Shown here: piece by piece, positions 9,078 to 16,291 of the stretch
Numbering within the stretch: the stretch's first letter is position 1
Layout: each line of letters opens with the position of its first letter
From: Tritrichomonas foetus
Lineage: Eukaryota > Parabasalia > Tritrichomonadida > Tritrichomonadidae
Reading direction: 5' to 3'
DNA: 18,784 nucleotides
NCBI GenBank assembly: GCA_001839685.1
Contig: MLAK01000614.1
Span: 71,834 to 90,617 of the forward strand
Notes under the pieces: generated by a model
Database searches by the model: none
Told to the model about the DNA's origin: nothing
The model's input: only the letters and a program-made list of their open reading frames with translations
Position numbers and translations under genes: made by a program

Positions 9078-9545
9078 TTACCCATTCCGAAGAATTATAT
9101 GCCACCCATCGGCGGTTTCGACTGGACGTGAGATTTCTCCAATTCCGAGATTCCACGCCACTTCTTCAAACCTGGGATCCATAGTTCCTCGTGCGATCCA
9201 GCCAATGTCTCCGTTTTTGTGGCGCGTAAGAAAGTCGGACTCGTTCTTCGCAATTTCCTCGAATTTTTCTCCTTCCGTAATTCTCTTGAAAATGTCGTCT
9301 ATTTTTTCTTTCGCTTGCTCGTTTGTAAGATCCTGATGACGTCTTTTTGAGTGACCATCGTCAGGCGAATCCTTGTGTTTGATTAGAATATGCATCACCG
9401 ATATGAGTGGTGGCCAGGGGGTATTAAGGCCTGGGTAAGGTAGGGGACGGATCCAAGTCGACTCGTGTGTGATTTTATTGTAATAGAAGACGCGTCCTTG
9501 ATATTCCTTTATTTCTTTTAATTCCCACTCGATTGGGAGATTCAT
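9078..9545 (-). CDS. Pin1-type WW-parvulin peptidyl-prolyl isomerase
   Basis: A 155-residue protein with the length and two-domain plan of Pin1/Ess1: an N-terminal WW domain (residues 4-36; W7, the YYN core, W31, P34) and a parvulin domain (47-155). Such enzymes isomerise phospho-Ser/Thr-Pro bonds in the nucleus and cytosol. The parvulin His pair is kept (H52 in MHIL, H149 in GWHIIL). K56 and the K67-R68-R69 cluster can supply the phosphate-binding basic patch, with a loop about seven residues longer than in human Pin1. The position of the active-site Cys113 appears to be Phe105 (ESDFLTR). The start is the ATG at 9545; further upstream in frame there is only a TTG. It is divergent from the SMP gene with 193 bases between starts. 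Confidence 0.9.
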   Translation of the reverse strand: MNLPIEWELKEIKEYQGRVFYYNKITHESTWIRPLPYPGLNTPWPPLISVMHILIKHKDSPDDGHSKRRHQDLTNEQAKEKIDDIFKRITEGEKFEEIAKNESDFLTRHKNGDIGWIARGTMDPRFEEVAWNLGIGEISRPVETADGWHIILRNG

Positions 9546-9718
9546 TTGAAGGTTTTGGTAATATTTGACCAAAAAAAAGCCCAATTCACCTTTATTTCAC
9601 AAGGTGTAGTAGAGTTACCACAATCGGAAACTAATCGGCTCTTTAATTATTGAAAAAGTTTTCATATTCGAAAATTCCAATTTGGCCTAATCTACAAACA
9701 GTTATGGTCAATTCATCT

Positions 9719-9727
9719 TCATTTTTC
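9719..9727 (+). promoter_or_regulatory. Initiator (Inr) of the SMP-domain gene
   Basis: TCATTTTTC, with the A of TCA at 9721, 18 bases before the ATG. The nonamer is identical to those of the H3 and H4 genes and is followed by a similar GAAAAT context. Confidence 0.7.
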
Positions 9728-9738
9728 GAAAATCGAGT

Positions 9739-10413
9739 ATGGATTATTTTCTTTACGGATTCACTATTTCTTTCACAATAGTGATTATCGCTCTTTTAAT
9801 TTTACGGGTGATCATTTCTCACATTCCAAGAATTCTTGGCTCAAAGCCACTCACATATCAATCAGTCACAGAATCAACAGAGTGGCTTAACTTTATCATC
9901 AATCGTGTCACAACGCATTACCAAAGCGAGAATTCCATTCAAGAGATCAACAACTTCATCACAGCAAAAGTTCATCCAATTCAATTTCATCTCCTTTCGA
10001 TCGGAAATCCTCCAGTCATCAGTCACGTCGCTACTCTAGAAATGCAAGAAGCCGACGACATAAGGCTTCTTGTTCCAATCGAATGGAGAAATGGCCCATC
10101 ATTTGACATAATCGGCTATAAGCAGTTTTTAAACTTAGAAATCGACCTCTTGAATTTCACAGGAGAAATTCTCGTTTCATGGCCCGGAAGTAGCCAGAAT
10201 AGGCTTGAAATTCAGTTCATGAGTGGATCGTCAATTGATTTTGACCTTTCCATTCAATTTTTGAATATTTTACATTTTTCTGTTACAAATATTCCCCTTA
10301 TTGGTGAAATTGTAAAAGGATTAGTTGCATGCATAATTGCAAAACAGGTATTCCCGGTTTATCTTCCAAAACAACCAATTAACAGTGAAGCCAACCCTCC
10401 AGAATTCTTTTGA
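9739..10413 (+). CDS. Membrane-anchored SMP-domain lipid-transfer protein (Mmm1-like)
   Basis: A 224-residue protein with one hydrophobic anchor (about 4-28) and then a domain that reads as SMP, the lipid-carrying fold of Mmm1, Mdm12, E-Syts and TEX2. The signs are TESTEWLNFIINRV at 44-57 (like the ESxxWxN start of SMP domains), a beta-rich middle with PPVISHV near 91-97, and a NIPLIGEIVKGLVACIIAKQ end at 184-203, followed by VFPVYLPKQP, which parallels the Mmm1 end (IP.IG...I...P....LP). Anchor plus a lone SMP domain is the layout of Mmm1, the ER subunit of ERMES at ER-mitochondrion contacts. In a parabasalid the partner organelle could be the hydrogenosome; that is inference. Other SMP families (TEX2, E-Syt) remain possible. 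It is divergent from Pin1. Confidence 0.65.
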   Translation: MDYFLYGFTISFTIVIIALLILRVIISHIPRILGSKPLTYQSVTESTEWLNFIINRVTTHYQSENSIQEINNFITAKVHPIQFHLLSIGNPPVISHVATLEMQEADDIRLLVPIEWRNGPSFDIIGYKQFLNLEIDLLNFTGEILVSWPGSSQNRLEIQFMSGSSIDFDLSIQFLNILHFSVTNIPLIGEIVKGLVACIIAKQVFPVYLPKQPINSEANPPEFF

Positions 10414-11171
10414 ATCATTTATTTTGTTATTTCGAATATTATTATATTTGATATTAAATATTACATTGAAAAATTGAGAAAAGAGTCCAGAAGGTGAACC
10501 TTCAATGGACAATAGCGAAACAATCAATATTCATGCTTGTAAATTTAAATAAAGGATATTTCAAAATTGTTTTTTTTTTTTCTCGAACCGCAAAGCTAAT
10601 TGTCTTATATATGTAGCATGCTAACATATTCATGAATATTTTTGAAAGCAAGCTTTACTTAGTAAAGTGAATGTTGGAAATGGATTAAATAATGATTTTT
10701 GGAAATCACGTCAATTTTAGTTAGAATGATGATATATTTTCTTATTGACAAATTGAATAAACTTTCCATTCCGAATATTTGCAAATTATTTAAATTCGAA
10801 ATTAATTTCTTGTTCATTTTTGGAACTTAAGCGATTTCCTATATTTATGATGTATAGAAATGAAGTAAGATCATTTTTAGGCCCAAACTCAAAGACATAT
10901 AATTTTTGATGGAGATTATTCGAAACAAGCCGAGTCATGAAAAATAGTCGATCAATGATTTTGTGTACTCAAATGGAAACCCAATTAATGATAAAAAATA
11001 CAAAAATGATTTTTTTCAGACACATTGCCATCTATTTCACGAAATATTAAAAGATATTGTTCTGCTAATACGAATTTCTAATAATAAACCATTTATCCAA
11101 TCCTTTTTCTATTAGAAAAAAACTTAAGTCCTATATTTTTGTTGGAGATTTCCATTTTTTATTCAGAAAAT

Positions 11172-11208
11172 AATTGAATTCAATTGAAATTCATTAATGA
11201 ATTTCAAT
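11172..11208. repeat. Two overlapping perfect palindromes (14 bp and 26 bp)
   Basis: AATTGAATTCAATT at 11172-11185 is a perfect 14-bp palindrome. It overlaps a perfect 26-bp palindrome at 11183-11208, whose left half is ATTGAAATTCATT and whose right half is its exact reverse complement. There is no loop. The sequence is AT-rich, so some palindromy by chance is expected, but 26 bp without a mismatch is long. Confidence 0.85.
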
Positions 11209-11483
11209 GATTTATGACATGATTCATATCACTTTCTAAGAGAGAAGAGATTTCTTCGCAAAAAGTTTATAGTTCATTATATATTCAATTTTTTAAAAAG
11301 AGTTATTCTGGAAAAGTTCACATAACCAGAAATAGTCATTTCAAATTTTGTTATATTTTCAATGTTCAAAGATCATTTTGAAAAAGAATAGAATTTCCTT
11401 ACTTTCAAATTTCATATTAATTTTTCAATCCATTATACAAAAATTCAAAGTTGTAAAATATTTATAAACCTAAATCACATTTT

Positions 11484-11492
11484 TCATTTCTC
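11484..11492 (+). promoter_or_regulatory. Initiator (Inr) of the carrier gene
   Basis: TCATTTCTC, with the A of TCA at 11486, 8 bases before the ATG. It differs by one base from the TCATTTTTC form of the histone and SMP genes. An overlapping TCACATTTTTC lies just upstream (11475-11485). Confidence 0.65.
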
Positions 11493-11493
11493 G

Positions 11494-12516
11494 ATGAGCA
11501 CAGCCTTTGCCGTCGATGTTATTCAGGTAGGCATCAGCTGCCTTCTTATAGTTGCCGTTGGATACATTCTGTCTTATTTCAAAATCCTCAAACCAATCGA
11601 TTTTGGCCGGGCTGACAGATTTGCGGGAAAGGTTTGCTTCCCACTTTTGCAATTTCGTTGTCTTGCGTACAGAAAATTGAGTGAATATTCATTTGATCCA
11701 CTATTCAATGCAATGTTGATGAATGCATCATCACAAATTTTACTCTGCATATTTTTCCTCCTTCCTTTTAAAGATCCACTCGAGTTTTATTTATCAACAA
11801 CAATTTCGAGTGTGTTTGTGAATTATGTTCCAATCGGCGCAATAGTCATCGAACAAGTTTGGGGGCCTGGACTTGAACATATAATTGGAATTTGCCCATT
11901 ATCGAACTTTTTAGTATTAGTTCCATTTTTCCTGATCGAATCTCAATTGTGGGAAATTAAGAAGAAGAAGCTTGAAATGGCCGCAAGTGACCAGCTTGAT
12001 GGAGTTGATCCAGAATCTCTCAAAATTACATGGCGTGATGTTCTTGCTGCTTTTTTAGCTGCAATTCGTGCACCAATTGTTGTTGGAACTTTAATTGGAT
12101 TTTTATGGTCACTTATTGGTATTCCCTATCCACCATTTTTCGAAAAGTTCGGAAATTATTTAGGTGATATTGTCTTGGTATTTGGCCTGTTGGGTGTTGG
12201 GCATGTCCTCCAAAAGAATGGACTTATCGCATGCCATTGGCTTCAACTTGTTTTCTTACTTTGCGTCAGATTTATTTTATGTCCCTGCATTTCATGGATT
12301 TATGTTCTTGCGTTCAAATTAAAAGGAAGGATAGCAAGACTTTCTATTATTTTTTCCGCGCTTCCTTCGTCTAATGGGGCATATGTTATTGCACAGACTG
12401 CATGTGTTGGCGTTAAAGCTACATCGTCAATGATTTTGTTTACTTTGATTTTGATTGTGCCGATACTAATTCTCTGGTTTTATATATTTGACAGTCTTGG
12501 ATTGTACATGGACTAA
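11494..12516 (+). CDS. Auxin-efflux-carrier family (PIN/PILS, Pfam Mem_trans type) membrane transporter
   Basis: A 340-residue integral membrane protein of the bile/arsenite/auxin transporter superfamily. About ten hydrophobic segments are visible, near residues 7-29, 42-58, 70-90, 97-121, 128-148, 184-208, 221-240, 246-274, 281-302 and 310-332. They split into two halves around a charged cytosolic loop (about 150-183, KKKK then acidic) as in PIN-type carriers. The second half carries GLLGVGHVLQ and SALPSSNGAYVIAQ, which match conserved family signatures. The family moves small organic anions across plasma or ER membranes; plant auxin is the known substrate of only one branch, so the substrate here is unknown. 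A close initiator supports the start. It converges on the USP7-like gene. Confidence 0.8.
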   Translation: MSTAFAVDVIQVGISCLLIVAVGYILSYFKILKPIDFGRADRFAGKVCFPLLQFRCLAYRKLSEYSFDPLFNAMLMNASSQILLCIFFLLPFKDPLEFYLSTTISSVFVNYVPIGAIVIEQVWGPGLEHIIGICPLSNFLVLVPFFLIESQLWEIKKKKLEMAASDQLDGVDPESLKITWRDVLAAFLAAIRAPIVVGTLIGFLWSLIGIPYPPFFEKFGNYLGDIVLVFGLLGVGHVLQKNGLIACHWLQLVFLLCVRFILCPCISWIYVLAFKLKGRIARLSIIFSALPSSNGAYVIAQTACVGVKATSSMILFTLILIVPILILWFYIFDSLGLYMD

Positions 12517-12832
12517 GTGCTGTTTGAAAGATTGTATTATTTAGTAGTTATATTAAAAAACCTTATTTCGATGTTTTTATACTTTTATAGCCTAATTTTT
12601 GTTCAACAAGAAATCGGTATTTCTAATAAAGCTCGAGAATGAAAATGTTAAAACGAAAAACATGAAAAGAAAAATGTATTGCTCATTCATAGTAACCATG
12701 AATGATTTATGAAAATGTAATGTGATTGAAATGACTCTATAGAGAATGTAAAACAACAGAAAGACATTTTATGAATAAAAAAATAAATCTAGGAATTTTT
12801 TTTACATTTTTATCTAATATATAAATAACATT
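12517..12832. other. Convergent spacer between the carrier and deubiquitinase genes
   Basis: AT-rich 316 bases. It contains a perfect 8-bp hairpin with a 7-base loop (TCATTCAT at 12683-12690, ATGAATGA at 12698-12705) and TAAA motifs for both genes. The hairpin could mark a 3' end, but this is weak. No gene is seen. Confidence 0.55.
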
Positions 12833-15800
12833 TTATGGATTCGTCATTAGCGTTGAGTCAGTATCTCCTTCAGTATTCCTCCTTGGTGAGCTTATGATTC
12901 CACTGAGGGAATGACGAATAAATCCCGCTTGTGGCTTTGAATTCATTGTGTTTTCATCTATGATTAATGCAATACATACTCTCATTTTTGGCACTGTTAT
13001 TTTGTTCATGAATTCGCTCAGAATTTGATACAAATTTTCGTCAGTTTCAATTTTCTGTTGCAGTTTTACTTTATGACTTGCAAATAAGTAAGAAACTGCA
13101 CGTCCATCAAAATGAAGTTCATTTAATCTTTCCATTTTAGTGATTATTTCTCGCATTGTTGAAGTTTTATTTATAGAAATTAATCTTGAAATACCTTCAA
13201 ACTTTTCCATTTCAGTTGATTTAGTCAATCGAACTTCAATACTCATTGGTGCAGCTTCACTTAACAGTGTTCTAAGTCGCCATTTATTTGGTGGAACTTC
13301 ATATCGTATCAAATCAATTCGAATCGGCTCTTTTCGAGGTGTATATAAATTAGGTAATACTTTCAGAATTGCAGTTTCTGTACCTTTCGAACACTGCAAC
13401 TTCATTCGATCAATTGAAGAGATTTCAGGTATCCCTTTGATAGCATTAGTCATAATGTCAGCACATGTTGCTCCTTTTTTAAGCCAAATTGGATTGCTTT
13501 TCTTACGAACAGTAAAATTCGAAATGAAAACAAAACTAACAGCTGTATATAAAGAAATCGAACAGGCTGTAGCATTACCAGATAAAATCTGATATGTTAA
13601 ATTACCATGTGGAAAAGAATTCACGTATGGAAATTTAATTTGTTTAAGAGGTTGTTGATTATTCAAAATAATCAATTTTTCAGGCGATTCATTTAAAACA
13701 ACCGCCAATTTAGTCTGAACAAAAGAGTAAGTTGCTTTTCTTGGAAATTGGAACTTAAATCCACTTATATTCAGTGCTTGTGGAGAATTAGGCGTGAAAA
13801 TAACATAACCACCTTGTGGAAGTTCTTTTGGCAGCTTCATTAATTTATACCGACATTCAAATGAATCTGAGCGTGGTAAATTCTGTTGTAAACAAACATC
13901 AACATATACACGAGGTGGCTTATGTGTTGCTACAAAGATTGGACCATTGTCAAGTTCACCTGGAAGCAAGAAAAATTCAGTTGGTAAGCCAAGAACAACG
14001 AAACCTGCAGCTGGTTGATCAAGAGACAGTGGACCAATGAATTGAGATTTTCCAGGAAGCATTGCCCATGCAGAAACAGCAACTAATTTATTATCAGGTC
14101 TCAAATTTCGAGCAATTCCATAAATGGTCATTGATGGATCTTCCCATTCGATGGGTGGATGTTGCTGGTTCACTTCCGAGCCTTTGATTTGATCATAGAA
14201 AATGAAATACGAATAATATTTATTTGTTTTATGTGGAGCTAAATAAAGAGGTATTGATTCTGTTGCTGTTATCAAATGCCCACAATCTTCTCTAACATAG
14301 AAAACGAGGTAAGCTCGTGGTGAACCAAACGTTAAAGTGCGGAAACGAGAAGAGCCTCCCTCAAAAGAATGAGTTACTTCGGATTTTGGAATCACTGAAA
14401 CATTTGAATCATCAAAAGCAACCCATTTTTTGTTCATTCCAACTTTAACAAACGATAAATAGTGTCCAAAAGTGGGCGAACCACAATGCGTGACTACAGC
14501 AAAAAGATTATATTTGCAACCACCAATTTCAGTTTTATGAGGACAATTAAATGGTGAGGTTAGTTCAATCACAGAATTGGTTTCAACTGAATATTTGTAA
14601 CGACACAACTGGAGGATTAAAATTGGAGGCATTTGGACAAATTTGGTTTCCTGGATGGCAGGACCACCTTCATAATCTGGAAGGGGTTCTTGTTCAAGCA
14701 TCATTTTTAATGAATCATTAAGTGATTTAATACCGTCAACAACAATAGGAAGTGTCAAAAAAGTTTCTATACGTTCACTGACTTTCTTATTTCTTAGATA
14801 TTCATCATCATCATCTATTGGAGTATTATTTTCGGTGTTTCCTTTGTTTGTAATACTAGCTATATTATTGGCAATATTACTTGTGATGTTATTTTTAATA
14901 TTGGAAATATTATTCGTGATGTTCGAAATATTGTTTGAAATATTATTTGTGAGATTTGAAATATTTGTAATACTATTTAAATGGCTCAAAATTTTTGTGT
15001 TATGGGAATTATTTAAACTGCGAGATTTTTTTCGCTTTAATTTTGAACCGCCTTTATTGTCTATTTTACTCTCACGGTCTATTTTACTTTCACGATCTAT
15101 TTTACTCTCACGGTCTATTTGATTTTCTTGATTCGATGCGTTACTTTCACTTTTAGGAATATTTTCTTCATTTGAGTCATTAATATCTTGAATAATTCTT
15201 TTTTGAAGTTTTACTTCGAATAAATGTTTAATTCCATCAGAAAAAGGTTCACCAAGGTCATTTTCTAACCTTTCCATTAATGCTGTAAAGAATTCGTGTG
15301 CATCTTGTTGTGCAGACGACATTTCTGTGACCGATCCAAGTGTCCGAATAAAATTATCGAGTGATAATGCCCGAGTTGCAATTTGCAACTGCACAAATAA
15401 ATTTTGTAAAGCAGCGGGTGCTTCTTTTGGCTCTTTGAATGAATATATCAATTGCCTGAACGCTCCAATGTGGAAAAGAACCTGCAGAACCGACGACATG
15501 TAACAGGTCGATCCAGAATTACGAAATCCCAAAAATTTATCTTTTCGTGAATAGGGGTAGGAAACAGGTAACTTGATTTTTATTGCATAGTATACAATAT
15601 TTTTAACGTCCATATAAATTGCAACAAATGGAGTCTTTTTTGTGAAAGAAGCAACAGTTTTTATGCGACACTTTTTTTTGCACTTAAATTCACCAGGACG
15701 AATTTCAATCTGCAAATTAAACGATTCATCATAATGCCACTGTAAGGCACTACAACAGTATATAAAAAGGGCGCCTGATCGTCGATTCACATAAGCAATA

Positions 15801-15994
15801 AATCGTTCGTGATTTTGTTCAAAAACTGTTGAAATTGAATGCTTTTTGATTTCTTCTCGAGGAATAGGTATATTCCATTCAAAGAACTCTGTCCTATCTT
15901 CTTCAATCTTTGGGCGAGAAGAAAAGAGTCCCATTTTTGAGAATATATGGTCGAACTTTTTCAATAGTTCCACCATGGAAAGATTGTCATCCAT
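12833..15994 (-). CDS. USP7-like ubiquitin C-terminal hydrolase (deubiquitinase)
   Basis: A 1053-residue cysteine protease that removes ubiquitin from proteins. The start is the ATG at 15994; the 14 codons upstream begin with TTG. The N-terminal 150 residues resemble a degenerate MATH/TRAF region. The catalytic domain follows: Cys box FRNSGSTCYMSSVLQVLF with C164, QQDAHEF near 230, His box TFGHYLSF with H511, and D528 in WVAFDDSNV, spaced 17 after the His as in USP7. The core ends in PRAYLVFYVRED. The remaining 480 residues fit the tandem ubiquitin-like (HUBL) half of USP7, and total length is close to USP7 (about 1100). An Asn/Ser/Ile-rich insert lies at about 275-400, where the USP7 finger tip would be. 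A TAAA overlaps the stop codon (12835-12832). It is divergent from the Hsp110 gene. Confidence 0.88.
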   Translation of the reverse strand: MDDNLSMVELLKKFDHIFSKMGLFSSRPKIEEDRTEFFEWNIPIPREEIKKHSISTVFEQNHERFIAYVNRRSGALFIYCCSALQWHYDESFNLQIEIRPGEFKCKKKCRIKTVASFTKKTPFVAIYMDVKNIVYYAIKIKLPVSYPYSRKDKFLGFRNSGSTCYMSSVLQVLFHIGAFRQLIYSFKEPKEAPAALQNLFVQLQIATRALSLDNFIRTLGSVTEMSSAQQDAHEFFTALMERLENDLGEPFSDGIKHLFEVKLQKRIIQDINDSNEENIPKSESNASNQENQIDRESKIDRESKIDRESKIDNKGGSKLKRKKSRSLNNSHNTKILSHLNSITNISNLTNNISNNISNITNNISNIKNNITSNIANNIASITNKGNTENNTPIDDDDEYLRNKKVSERIETFLTLPIVVDGIKSLNDSLKMMLEQEPLPDYEGGPAIQETKFVQMPPILILQLCRYKYSVETNSVIELTSPFNCPHKTEIGGCKYNLFAVVTHCGSPTFGHYLSFVKVGMNKKWVAFDDSNVSVIPKSEVTHSFEGGSSRFRTLTFGSPRAYLVFYVREDCGHLITATESIPLYLAPHKTNKYYSYFIFYDQIKGSEVNQQHPPIEWEDPSMTIYGIARNLRPDNKLVAVSAWAMLPGKSQFIGPLSLDQPAAGFVVLGLPTEFFLLPGELDNGPIFVATHKPPRVYVDVCLQQNLPRSDSFECRYKLMKLPKELPQGGYVIFTPNSPQALNISGFKFQFPRKATYSFVQTKLAVVLNESPEKLIILNNQQPLKQIKFPYVNSFPHGNLTYQILSGNATACSISLYTAVSFVFISNFTVRKKSNPIWLKKGATCADIMTNAIKGIPEISSIDRMKLQCSKGTETAILKVLPNLYTPRKEPIRIDLIRYEVPPNKWRLRTLLSEAAPMSIEVRLTKSTEMEKFEGISRLISINKTSTMREIITKMERLNELHFDGRAVSYLFASHKVKLQQKIETDENLYQILSEFMNKITVPKMRVCIALIIDENTMNSKPQAGFIRHSLSGIISSPRRNTEGDTDSTLMTNP
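14835..15118. repeat. In-frame coding repeats in the deubiquitinase insert
   Basis: Two repeat types lie side by side. Positions 15060-15113 are three 18-bp units (TCTATTTTACTCTCACGG type, plus strand), with a degenerate fourth from 15114; they encode IDRESK repeats. Positions about 14835-14990 are degenerate 12-bp units encoding NNISNI-type repeats. Periods of 12 and 18 keep the frame, so the repeats lengthen the protein without breaking it. Confidence 0.85.
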
Positions 15995-16291
15995 ACTTTT
16001 TATATAGTTGATAATAGAAGCATTTCTGTTGATCAATTCAATTTTTAATGCAATTTATGGTGAAACAAAATCATTGAATTGGTTGAACAACAAAAGTTTT
16101 TCAATATTTAAATGGCTCTATCTTCAATTTATTCTGAATTTGAATACAAAAAGACTTTTTCAATCATTATTTGGTTAAAATTATGAGAGAGTTTTTTCTC
16201 ATCTATTTTACTTCTTATTTGGCCGATTAAAACTTTTTATATAAATATTAGGCCGAATTTGATAAAATTCATATAAAATTTATAAATCTAC
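15995..16291. promoter_or_regulatory. Divergent promoter region of the USP7-like and Hsp110-like genes
   Basis: 297 AT-rich bases shared by two divergent starts. TCATA at 16269-16273 (A of TCA at 16271, 21 bases before the Hsp110 ATG) fits TCAYW. No clear initiator is seen close to the deubiquitinase ATG. No gene is present. GGCCGA occurs twice upstream of the Hsp110 gene (near 16220 and 16251). Confidence 0.5.

Larger units (their letters stand above)
10414..11493. other. Long AT-rich spacer, 1.1 kb, without a visible gene
   Basis: No reading frame with protein-like composition and no tRNA-like T-loop or cloverleaf was seen on either strand. It holds a poly-T run near 10570-10580, a 14-bp palindrome ATATTCATGAATAT (10626-10639), a 7-bp-arm near-palindrome at 10653-10667 (CTTTACT/AGTAAAG), and a nested pair of perfect palindromes at 11172-11208. 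It is the longest non-coding stretch in the window. The first part is the 3' flank of the SMP gene, and the end is the promoter of the carrier gene. Confidence 0.6.

Noticed and set aside
9546..9584. 13-residue extension of Pin1
   Set aside because: It begins with TTG, not ATG. The ATG at 9545 puts the WW domain at the usual distance from the N-terminus.
10561..10590. Poly-T run as a Pol III terminator of an RNA gene
   Set aside because: No A/B box, cloverleaf or other RNA structure was seen upstream. T-runs are common in these AT-rich spacers.
14835..15122. Plus-strand frame encoding a very hydrophobic 95-residue protein
   Set aside because: It is antisense to the Asn/Ile repeats of the deubiquitinase insert; AAT/ATT-rich codons read backwards give Ile/Leu/Phe. 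It has no promoter and no family match.
15995..16036. 14-residue extension of the deubiquitinase
   Set aside because: It begins with TTG; the first ATG in frame is at 15994.
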